Below are positions 18,456-25,838 of a stretch of DNA of 64,000 nt, piece by piece. Each line of letters begins with the position of its first letter. The first letter of the stretch is position 1. The translations under genes and the position numbers were made by a program. Source of the DNA: Bradyrhizobium sp. CB1650 (lineage in GTDB: Bacteria > Pseudomonadota > Alphaproteobacteria > Rhizobiales > Xanthobacteraceae); assembly GCF_029761915.1 (NCBI RefSeq), contig NZ_CP121695.1:4865501-4929500 (forward strand), read 5' to 3'. Under the pieces are notes generated by a model that was not told the origin of the DNA, made no database searches, and was given only the letters and a program-made list of their open reading frames with translations.

Positions 18456-19169
18456 ATGTTGGTGTTCGCTCGTGATACTGCTTTGGCTGTCGCCATTGCT
18501 ATTTTGGCCGCCTGCGATGGTGCGGCCGCGCAAACGGCCAACCAGCCGCCGGATACCATGGCGGCGCGCGTGGAAGCCTGCACGCCGTGCCACGGCAACA
18601 AGGGCGAAGGCACCAGCGACGTCTATTTCCCGCGCCTTGCGGGCAAGCCGGCCGGCTATCTCTACAATCAGCTCGTTGCCTTCAAGAATGGCCGGCGGAA
18701 ATATCCGCCGATGAATTATCTGCTGGAGTTTCTCACCGATCCGTACCTGCAGCAGATGGCGGACTACTTCGCCGATCAGCGCCCCGCGCTGCCGCCGGTG
18801 GCAGCAAGCGATGCAAGCCAAGAGGTCCTCCAGCGTGGTCAGTTACTGGTCACGCGCGGCGATCCCCAACGCCAGATACCGGCCTGCGGTAGCTGCCACG
18901 GACCGGCCTTGACCGGCATGGAGCCGGGAATCCCAGGCCTGCTCGGACTGCGCCCAAACTATATCAGCGCCCAGCTCGGAGCTTGGCGCTACGGCACCCG
19001 CACGGCAAAGGCGCCGGACTGCATGCAGCAGGTCGCCGCCCGACTGACGGAAGAGGATGTCACGGCGGTCGCGGCATGGCTGGCGAACCACCCGGCGCCC
19101 GTGATTAACGCTCCGGCACCGAAGGGCACCTACGTGCTGCCCTTCGCCTGCGGCAGCGAACCGGATTGA
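18456..19169 (+). CDS. Dihaem cytochrome c (c4-like)
   Basis: Periplasmic electron carrier of 237 residues with a signal peptide (residues 1-25, ending AAAQ) and two haem sites, CTPCH (42-46) and CGSCH (144-148). The repeated two-domain organisation matches cytochrome c4. GGAGGG precedes the ATG at 18456 at good spacing. It is the first gene of a terminal-oxidase operon and probably donates electrons, directly or through the next cytochromes, to the CuA subunit. Its stop precedes the next start by ten bases. Confidence 0.9.
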   Translation: MLVFARDTALAVAIAILAACDGAAAQTANQPPDTMAARVEACTPCHGNKGEGTSDVYFPRLAGKPAGYLYNQLVAFKNGRRKYPPMNYLLEFLTDPYLQQMADYFADQRPALPPVAASDASQEVLQRGQLLVTRGDPQRQIPACGSCHGPALTGMEPGIPGLLGLRPNYISAQLGAWRYGTRTAKAPDCMQQVAARLTEEDVTAVAAWLANHPAPVINAPAPKGTYVLPFACGSEPD

Positions 19170-19179
19170 GGAGACGGGG

Positions 19180-20436
19180 ATGCCATCGCGCTCACCAATC
19201 CTGGCACTGTTGCTGTGGTCGCTGTTGGCCGGCTCGGCCGCCGAGGCGCAACAGAAGGCCGGCCCGACCGGCGACAACATCGTCGTGCGCGGCGAGTATC
19301 TGGCGCGGGCCGGGGACTGCGTCGCCTGTCATACCGCGCCCGAGGGCCGCACGTTCGCCGGCGGACGAGCCATGCCGACGCCTTTCGGCACGCTGTACTC
19401 GTCCAACATCACGCCGGATCGGGAGACCGGCATCGGCAAATGGACCGCCGAGGACTTCTACAAGGCGATGCACACCGGCCGCTTCCCGGATGGTGGGTTG
19501 ATGTATCCGGCGATGCCGTTCGCTTCGTACACAAAAGTCACGAGGGCCGATAGCGAGGCGATCTTCGCGTATTTGAAGTCGATCCCACCTGTGAATCAGA
19601 GGAACCGGGAACACGACCTCCGCTTCCCCTATTCCAACCGCCAGCTCATCCTCGGCTGGCGTACGCTGTTCTTCAGTGAAGGCGAATTCAAGCCGGATCC
19701 GACCAAATCGGCCGAGTGGAATCGCGGCGCCTATCTGGTCGAGGGTCTCGGCCATTGCAGCATGTGCCATTCGCCGATCAACGCGCTCGGCGGCACCTCG
19801 CAGTCCGACGTCTTCAAGGGTGGGCTGATTCCGATGCAGAACTGGTACGCCCCCTCGCTCACCTCCAGCCGCGAGGCAGGCCTCGGGGACTGGAGCATCA
19901 AGGACATCGCCGATCTGCTCCAGACCGGCGTCTCCATGCGTGGCGTTGTCTACGGCCCGATGGCCGAGGTCGTGCACAACAGCCTGCAATATCTGAATGA
20001 CGAGGACACGCGAGCCATGGCGGTCTATCTCAAAGGCATTTCGGAGCCCTCGCCTCCACCACTGCCGCGCTCGGCGCTGCCGACGACCGAGAGCAGCCTG
20101 CTGATCAGCCTCGGCAAGACCGTCTACGACAAGAACTGTGCGAGCTGCCATGGCGCCGAGGGCGAAGGCAAGCCGCCGCACTGGCCGCCGCTCGCCAACA
20201 ACCAGTCGATCGAGATGCAGTCGGCGGTCAATCCGATCCGTATGGTGCTCAACGGCGGTTATCCGCCCGGCACCAAGGGCAATCCGATGCCCTACGGCAT
20301 GCCGCCATTCGCAGGGCTCCTCTCGGATAACGAGGTTGCCGCCGTCGTCTCCTACATCCGCACCGCCTGGGGCAATCGCGGCACGCCGGTTTCGGCGCGC
20401 GAGGCCAACGAGCTGCGCTCGGCACCGCTCAACTGA
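19180..20436 (+). CDS. Trihaem cytochrome c, alcohol-dehydrogenase-subunit type
   Basis: Secreted cytochrome of 418 residues with a signal peptide (1-24) and three haem motifs: CVACH (about 47), CSMCH (about 196) and CASCH (about 318). The architecture matches the triple-haem subunits of membrane dehydrogenases (AdhB type). No dehydrogenase catalytic subunit is encoded nearby, so here it more likely serves the adjacent oxidase, or connects it to an enzyme encoded elsewhere. Confident on family, unsure on partner. Confidence 0.9.
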   Translation: MPSRSPILALLLWSLLAGSAAEAQQKAGPTGDNIVVRGEYLARAGDCVACHTAPEGRTFAGGRAMPTPFGTLYSSNITPDRETGIGKWTAEDFYKAMHTGRFPDGGLMYPAMPFASYTKVTRADSEAIFAYLKSIPPVNQRNREHDLRFPYSNRQLILGWRTLFFSEGEFKPDPTKSAEWNRGAYLVEGLGHCSMCHSPINALGGTSQSDVFKGGLIPMQNWYAPSLTSSREAGLGDWSIKDIADLLQTGVSMRGVVYGPMAEVVHNSLQYLNDEDTRAMAVYLKGISEPSPPPLPRSALPTTESSLLISLGKTVYDKNCASCHGAEGEGKPPHWPPLANNQSIEMQSAVNPIRMVLNGGYPPGTKGNPMPYGMPPFAGLLSDNEVAAVVSYIRTAWGNRGTPVSAREANELRSAPLN

Positions 20437-20445
20437 GGCCCCGCC

Positions 20446-20622
20446 ATGATCAATTCCGATCCGCCGACCAGCCCAGCCGCTGCCGACCAGGCCGTCGACG
20501 AGGTCGTCGCGCAAGGCCCGTCCGGCGCAATTGCGCTCGCGGGCATCGCCACCGCCGGCGTGGTCGCGATCTGGCTCGCGTTCTATCTCTTCGTTTTCCT
20601 GCCGCGCGGAGCGCTGCAATGA
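20446..20622 (+). CDS. Small oxidase-associated membrane peptide (subunit IIa-like)
   Basis: A 58-residue reading frame with an acidic N-terminal half and one membrane segment at about 28-51 (AIALAGIATAGVVAIWLAFY), ending in a Pro-Arg stretch. Its stop overlaps the CuA-subunit start (ATGA), so it is almost surely translated as part of the oxidase operon. By position and topology it resembles the one-helix subunit IIa of ba3-type oxidases, which supplies the helix missing from subunit II. Sequence similarity could not be tested. Confidence 0.75.
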   Translation: MINSDPPTSPAAADQAVDEVVAQGPSGAIALAGIATAGVVAIWLAFYLFVFLPRGALQ

Positions 20623-21185
20623 GCGTGCAAGAGGACGGCCATCACGGCGCCGCGATCGCTGCGCGCACCGAGCGGCGCTGGGCCGTGATCTCCGTGATCG
20701 TCATCGTGGGCATGGCGCTGCTGGCGGCGTTCGCCGGCATTCATCGCGCGACGATGCCGCAGCCGCGCGTCGAAACCACCGATCCCTCGCGGCTGCATCT
20801 GGCCGGCGAATTCGTCGAGAGCAATCTCGGCAGCGTGCTCGAAGCCGATGGTGCGGTGACGGTGCGTGCGATCGGCCAGCAATATTCCTTCACGCCGGCC
20901 TGCATCGTGGTTCCATCGGAGACGCCGATCACGCTGCGCGCCACCAGCGCCGACGTGGTGCACGGCATCCTGATCCAGGGCACCAACGTCAACACCATGC
21001 TGGTGCCCGGTTACATCTCCGAGCAGCTCATGCGTTTCGAGACGACCGGCGACTATCTGATGCCCTGCCAGGAGTTTTGCAGTTTTGGCCATGAGGGCAT
21101 GTGGGGCAAGGTCCGCGTCGTCGACAAGGCGAAGTTCGCAGATCTTGCGAAGAGCGGCGGGAGGCTGAGCTGTGTTGGCCAATAG
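20619..21185 (+). CDS. Cytochrome c oxidase subunit II (CuA)
   Basis: Membrane-anchored CuA subunit, 188 residues: one N-terminal membrane helix (about 25-45), then a cupredoxin domain. The copper ligands are visible as His in DVVHGI, and CQEFCSFGHEGMW with Cys150, Cys154, His158 and Met. The single helix is typical of family-B (ba3) oxidases rather than the two-helix aa3 type. It overlaps the preceding small gene by four bases and the catalytic subunit by fourteen. Confidence 0.93.
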   Translation: MSVQEDGHHGAAIAARTERRWAVISVIVIVGMALLAAFAGIHRATMPQPRVETTDPSRLHLAGEFVESNLGSVLEADGAVTVRAIGQQYSFTPACIVVPSETPITLRATSADVVHGILIQGTNVNTMLVPGYISEQLMRFETTGDYLMPCQEFCSFGHEGMWGKVRVVDKAKFADLAKSGGRLSCVGQ

Positions 21186-22794
21186 AAAGCTCATCCTCGC
21201 CCATTTCTGGCTGGCCTTCGCTGTGTTCGGCGTCGCGCTCACGCTCGGCGCCTGGCAGATGTTCATCCGCAGTCCGCTCGGCACCTGGCTCTCCAATCCC
21301 GAGCTCTATTACCGCTCATTGACCGCGCATGGCACGGTCATGGGCTACGTCTTCCCGACCCTGGTCGCGATGGGGTTTGGTTACGCGATCAGCGAGTCCG
21401 CGCTAGAGCAGCGCCTGGTCGGTGCGCGCTGGGCATGGGCGGGCTTCTGGCTGATCGTCGCAGGCAGCATCATGGCGGTGATCCCGGTCGCGCTCGGCCG
21501 CGCCTCCGTGCTCTATACCTTCTATCCGCCGCTGATCGGCAACGCCTTCTACTACATCGGCGTCGTGCTGGTGGTGGTCGGTTCCTGGATATGGGTCGCG
21601 CTGATGTCGATCAATCTGCGCGTCTGGCGGCAGGTCCACCCTGGCGCACCGGTGCCGCTGGCGATGTTCGCCAATGTCGCCGGCTCCTATTTATGGGCCT
21701 GGACCGCGCTCGGCGCAGCGCTCGAGCTCTTGTTGCAGATCATCCCGGTTGCAGTGGGACTCAAGGCCACGATCGATGCCGGTCTCGCCCGCGTGTTCTT
21801 CTCCTGGACGCTGCACGCCATCGTCTATTTCTGGCTGATGCCGACCTACATCGCCTACTACACCATCGTGCCGCGCGCGATCGGCGGCCGGGTCTATTCC
21901 GACACCATGGCGCGGATCTCCTTCATCCTGTTCCTGGTGGTGGCGATGCCGATCGGCATGCACCACACCTTTGCCGATCCGCAGGTCGGCGCCGGCTTCA
22001 AGTTCATCCATTCGGCCTTCACGGCGTTGGTCGCGCTGCCGACGCTTCTGACGGTGTTCACGATCTGCGCCTCCGTCGAGATCGCGGCGCGCCTGCGCGG
22101 CGGCCGCGGCCTGTTCGGCTGGATCAGGGCGCTGCCCTGGGACAATCCGATGATGCTGGCGCTCGCCTTCTCCTTCGTCATGCTCGGCTTCGGCGGCGCC
22201 GGCGGCCTCATCAACATGAGCTATCAGCTCGATTCGACCATCCACAACACGCAATGGATCACCGGTCATTTCCACCTGATCTTCGGCGGTGCCATCGTCA
22301 TCATGTATTTCGCGATCGCCTATGATCTGTGGCCGCACCTCACGGGCCGCGAGTTCGTCGATCTCCGCCTGATGCGGACCCAGCTCTGGCTCTGGTTTAT
22401 CGGCATGATCGTCACCACCTTCCCTTGGCACTGGGTCGGCATTTTGGGCATGCCGCGCCGCATGGCCTATTTTGATTTCGGCGATCCCGCGATCGCGCCG
22501 CAGGCGCTTTCCGTCACCTTCTCTGCCGTCGGCGGCTTCATCCTGCTGACCTCCGGCATCCTGTTCCTCGTCATCCTGGCGCGCGGCATGCGATCGCCCG
22601 CGGCCGAGGCCGGCGTCTATCGCTTCAGCCTCGCGGTGCACCAGCCGGCGACCGTCCCGCTTGCGCTCAACACTCACGCGCTATGGGTGGCGCTGATGAT
22701 CGCGCTCACCATCACCAATTACGGCTATCCGATCCTGACGCTGGCCCTGAACGAGGGCACATCGGTGCCAGCCGTCTATGTGGGAGCGCAGTGA
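21172..22794 (+). CDS. Haem-copper oxidase subunit I, family B (ba3-like)
   Basis: Catalytic oxygen reductase, 540 residues, about 13 membrane segments. Ligands: His53 for the low-spin haem, the His215-Tyr219 pair in HAIVY with Cu_B, His264/His265 in MHHTF, and His366/His368 in TGHFHL for the high-spin and low-spin haems. The cross-linked His-Tyr on the same helix without the family-A proton channels points to family B. The GTG at 21172 starts inside the subunit II gene. It oxidises cytochrome c and reduces O2 with proton pumping. Confidence 0.94.
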   Translation: MLANRKLILAHFWLAFAVFGVALTLGAWQMFIRSPLGTWLSNPELYYRSLTAHGTVMGYVFPTLVAMGFGYAISESALEQRLVGARWAWAGFWLIVAGSIMAVIPVALGRASVLYTFYPPLIGNAFYYIGVVLVVVGSWIWVALMSINLRVWRQVHPGAPVPLAMFANVAGSYLWAWTALGAALELLLQIIPVAVGLKATIDAGLARVFFSWTLHAIVYFWLMPTYIAYYTIVPRAIGGRVYSDTMARISFILFLVVAMPIGMHHTFADPQVGAGFKFIHSAFTALVALPTLLTVFTICASVEIAARLRGGRGLFGWIRALPWDNPMMLALAFSFVMLGFGGAGGLINMSYQLDSTIHNTQWITGHFHLIFGGAIVIMYFAIAYDLWPHLTGREFVDLRLMRTQLWLWFIGMIVTTFPWHWVGILGMPRRMAYFDFGDPAIAPQALSVTFSAVGGFILLTSGILFLVILARGMRSPAAEAGVYRFSLAVHQPATVPLALNTHALWVALMIALTITNYGYPILTLALNEGTSVPAVYVGAQ

Positions 22795-23609
22795 TGAGTG
22801 CGCGCGACCTTTTCACCTTCAGCAACGGCCATTTCAAGACCAGCGTCGGCATCACCGCCGCGATCTTCATCGTGACGGCGATTGTCGGCTTCATCGTGCT
22901 GCCCTTCGCGCAGCCCTGGGTTCGCTTCGCAAATGTCTGGGACGCGATCTGCAGCGCCGCCGGCGTGCCGCAACGCTCGGCAAGCGTCGCGGCCCTTGCG
23001 CAGGACAAGCGCCTGTCGGAGGTCGTGCTCACCTCGCGCACGCTGGCGCGTCCGAACCAGGAGGCGATCGGCCGCGGCGCGACGCTGGCGCAGCGCTGTG
23101 CGATCTGCCACGGCCCGACCGGCATCAGCCGCGCGGACTCGCCCAACCTCGCCGGCCAGTACGCCGCTGTCATCTACAAGGAGCTGCACGATTTCCGCTC
23201 CGGCGCGCGCACCAATGCCGTGATGTCGCCGTTCGCGGTTAACCTGACCGACCGGGAGATTGCCGATCTCGCAGTATATTACGCTTATCTGCCGCGGCTG
23301 CCGGCCTATCATCCGACCCCGCAGCTCCCCAAGCCCAACATCGTCATCTTCGGCGCGCCGATGCGCGGGATCGCGCCTTGCGGCTCCTGTCATGGCAGCC
23401 TCGACAACAAGACCGGCAGCCCGTGGCTCGAAGGGCAGTCCGAGGCCTACATGAAAGCCCAGCTCCAGGCGTTTGCCGCAGGCGAACGGCGCAACGACAT
23501 CAGCCAGCAGATGCGCAACATCGCGCGGGCGATGACGCCGCGCGAGATCGACGAAGCCGCGGCCTATTACGCCTCGCAGCCGCCGGACATCGTGAAGGCG
23601 GTGGATTGA
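22794..23609 (+). CDS. Membrane-anchored dihaem cytochrome c
   Basis: A 271-residue protein with an N-terminal uncleaved-looking membrane helix (about 18-42) and two haem sites, CAICH (about 102) and CGSCH (about 196). It is c4-like and tethered, so it is a good direct electron donor to the CuA site. ATG overlaps the subunit I stop by one base (TGATG). It closes the oxidase operon and abuts the convergent coq10/ratA-like gene with no spacer. Confidence 0.9.
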   Translation: MSARDLFTFSNGHFKTSVGITAAIFIVTAIVGFIVLPFAQPWVRFANVWDAICSAAGVPQRSASVAALAQDKRLSEVVLTSRTLARPNQEAIGRGATLAQRCAICHGPTGISRADSPNLAGQYAAVIYKELHDFRSGARTNAVMSPFAVNLTDREIADLAVYYAYLPRLPAYHPTPQLPKPNIVIFGAPMRGIAPCGSCHGSLDNKTGSPWLEGQSEAYMKAQLQAFAAGERRNDISQQMRNIARAMTPREIDEAAAYYASQPPDIVKAVD

Positions 23610-24080
23610 TCAGGACGATGCGAGCTTCGGCCGGCCGTAGATCGCATCAGCCCGTTTTTCGAACGCCGCGGAAAAGCGCGCGAACGCGGCGTCGAACATC
23701 GAGCCCATCAGCATGGCGAGCATGCGGCTCTTGAATTCGTAGGACAGGAAAAAGCCGACGTCGCAGACGCCCTCGCCCTTCGGCTCGAAAGTCCAGCGGT
23801 TCTCCAGATTCTTGAAGGGACCTTGCAGATATTCAACGAGGATTTTCTGATTGGCGCGATCGAGCGTCACGCGGCTGGTGAAGGATTCCCTGACCAGCTT
23901 GAATGAGACCGTCATGTCGGCAACCAGCACCTCGGTCCCGTCGGGTTTTTCCATCCGCTGGCGCACTTTCAGCGCGCTGCACAGCGGCACGAATTCCGGA
24001 TAGCGCTCGACATCGGCGACCAGATCAAACATCTCGGTCGCGCTGTGATTGACGCGGTGCTTGGTCGAAACGCGGTGCAT
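23610..24080 (-). CDS. Coq10/RatA-type START-like protein
   Basis: A 156-residue polyketide-cyclase/START-like protein. The pattern MFDLVADVERYPEFVPLC and a central DMTVSFK region match the COQ10/RatA family. Alphaproteobacterial members are thought to bind ubiquinone and help respiratory function, while E. coli RatA was described as a ribosome-association toxin. The ubiquinone role is more likely here, since lipA lies seven bases upstream and no antitoxin-like partner is next to it. Confidence 0.88.
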   Translation of the reverse strand: MHRVSTKHRVNHSATEMFDLVADVERYPEFVPLCSALKVRQRMEKPDGTEVLVADMTVSFKLVRESFTSRVTLDRANQKILVEYLQGPFKNLENRWTFEPKGEGVCDVGFFLSYEFKSRMLAMLMGSMFDAAFARFSAAFEKRADAIYGRPKLASS

Positions 24081-24087
24081 ATCAATT

Positions 24088-25044
24088 TCAGCGGGCTGTC
24101 GCTGCCCGCGCAGCCTTCAGTCTCGCGAAGTCCTCGCCGGCATGATGCGACGAACGGGTGAGTGGGCTCGCCGACACCATCAGGAAGCCCTTGGTGTAGG
24201 CAACCTTTTCGTAGGACGAAAACTCGTCCGGCGGCACATAGCGCATCACCGCGTGATGCTTGCGGGTCGGCTGGAGATACTGGCCGATGGTCAGGAAGTC
24301 GACGTCCGCGGAGCGCAGATCGTCCATCACCTGCTGTACCTCATGTCGCTCCTCGCCGAGGCCCACCATTATGCCAGACTTGGTGAAGATCGCCGGATCG
24401 ATCTCCTTGACCCGCTGCAATAGCCGGATCGAATGGAAGTAGCGCGCGCCGGGCCGCACGGTGAGATAGCGTGACGGCACGGTCTCGAGATTGTGGTTGA
24501 AGACGTCGGGCCTGGCCGCCACGACAATTTCGAGCGCCCCCTCCTTGCGCAGGAAGTCCGGTGTCAGGATCTCGATCGTGGTCGAGGGACAGGCCGCGCG
24601 GATGGCGCGGATGGTCTGGGCAAAATGGTCAGCTCCGCCGTCGGCAAGATCGTCGCGGTCGACCGAGGTGATGACGACGTGGGCGAGGCCAAGCTTGGCC
24701 ACCGCCTCGGCGACATTCCGCGGCTCGGCGGCATCCAGTGCATTGGGCAGGCCGGTCTTGACGTTGCAGAAGGCGCAGGCGCGGGTGCAGGTGTCGCCCA
24801 TGATCATGAAAGTCGCGTGCTTTTTGTCCCAGCACCCGCCGATGTTCGGGCAGCCCGCCTCCTCGCACACCGTATGCAGGCCGTTCGCCCGCACGATGTT
24901 GCGGGTGTCGGCATAGCCGCGCGTGTTGGGCGCGCGCACGCGGATCCAGTCCGGCTTCGGCGGCGAAGCGGAATCGGGCCGGTTCACCTTTTCGGGGTGG
25001 CGCGGGCGCAACGGGTTCGAGATGGTATCGACGATAACGACCAT
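24088..25044 (-). CDS. lipA: Lipoyl synthase
   Basis: Radical-SAM enzyme inserting two sulfurs into octanoyl groups on lipoyl domains. Both cluster motifs are present: the auxiliary [13 protein letters not shown] and the SAM-binding [13 protein letters not shown]. Length is 318 residues. The start at 25044 gives a normal N-terminus. It is followed by the coq10/ratA-like gene. Confidence 0.97.
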   Translation of the reverse strand: MVVIVDTISNPLRPRHPEKVNRPDSASPPKPDWIRVRAPNTRGYADTRNIVRANGLHTVCEEAGCPNIGGCWDKKHATFMIMGDTCTRACAFCNVKTGLPNALDAAEPRNVAEAVAKLGLAHVVITSVDRDDLADGGADHFAQTIRAIRAACPSTTIEILTPDFLRKEGALEIVVAARPDVFNHNLETVPSRYLTVRPGARYFHSIRLLQRVKEIDPAIFTKSGIMVGLGEERHEVQQVMDDLRSADVDFLTIGQYLQPTRKHHAVMRYVPPDEFSSYEKVAYTKGFLMVSASPLTRSSHHAGEDFARLKAARAATAR

Positions 25045-25174
25045 GGGCTGTCCGGTCTGTTCAGGTCCTACCTAGTCGGTATCGCATGGCATCGCAACCC
25101 GGCTCGCCCTGCCTCAGGGAACATGGCAGATATGGGGAATATCCTGCTCTGTTGTCAGACGATTCTCACCTCGA

Positions 25175-25789
25175 ATGGCTCCAAGAAAACCACCAAGATC
25201 GAATGGCTCCACGCCCCGCCTCGGCAAGCCGCTGAAGCGTGCCTTTTTCGGCCGCAGCGTCCACGAGGTCGCCCCCGACCTGATCGGCGCAACCATGCTG
25301 GTTAGCGGCGTCGGCGGGCTCATCGTCGAGGTCGAGGCCTATCATCATACCGACCCGGCGGCGCACTCCTATCGTGGCCCCACGGAGCGGAACCGGGTGA
25401 TGTTCGGCCCGCCAGGCTTTAGCTACGTCTATCGCTCTTATGGCATCCACTGGTGCGTGAATTTCGTCTGCGAAGAAGAAGGCTCGGCCAGCGCGGTCCT
25501 GATCCGCGCGCTGGAGCCGACACACGGGATCGCGACGATGCGCCGCCGCCGCCATCTGGAGGATGTGCGCGCGTTGTGCTCGGGCCCGGGCAAGCTGACG
25601 GAAGCGCTCGGCGTCACCATCGATCACAACGCCCTGCCCCTGGACCGGCCGCCAATCGTGCTCCATGCACGGACCACCGACGTCGAGGTCGCGACCGGGA
25701 TCCGCATCGGCATCACCAAGGCGGTCGAGCTGCCCTGGCGCTACGGCATCAAGGGATCGAAGTTTCTGAGCAAGCCGTTTCCCAAATGA
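25175..25789 (+). CDS. mpg: 3-methyladenine DNA glycosylase (AAG/Mpg family)
   Basis: Base-excision repair glycosylase removing alkylated purines. The 204-residue protein has [38 protein letters not shown] and the catalytic-region [13 protein letters not shown], all family hallmarks. An N-terminal extension of about 20 residues is basic. It is divergent from lipA and convergent with valS, with a palindrome in between. Confidence 0.94.
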   Translation: MAPRKPPRSNGSTPRLGKPLKRAFFGRSVHEVAPDLIGATMLVSGVGGLIVEVEAYHHTDPAAHSYRGPTERNRVMFGPPGFSYVYRSYGIHWCVNFVCEEEGSASAVLIRALEPTHGIATMRRRRHLEDVRALCSGPGKLTEALGVTIDHNALPLDRPPIVLHARTTDVEVATGIRIGITKAVELPWRYGIKGSKFLSKPFPK

Positions 25790-25791
25790 GT

Positions 25792-25831
25792 GTCATTCCG
25801 GGGCGATGCATAGCATCGAACCCGGAATGAC
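25792..25831. repeat. Short palindromic repeat between mpg and valS
   Basis: gtcattccgggg pairs with cccggaatgac around a smaller palindrome gatgcatagcatc. This tcattccgggg...cccggaatga type is a very common short intergenic element in Bradyrhizobium-like genomes. Placed between convergent genes, it may also terminate both transcripts. Confidence 0.7.
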
Positions 25832-25838
25832 GGGAGCC

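Noticed and set aside
24493..25305. Plus-strand frame opposite lipA continuing toward mpg
   Set aside because: Antisense shadow of lipA; the mpg gene is read in a different frame.
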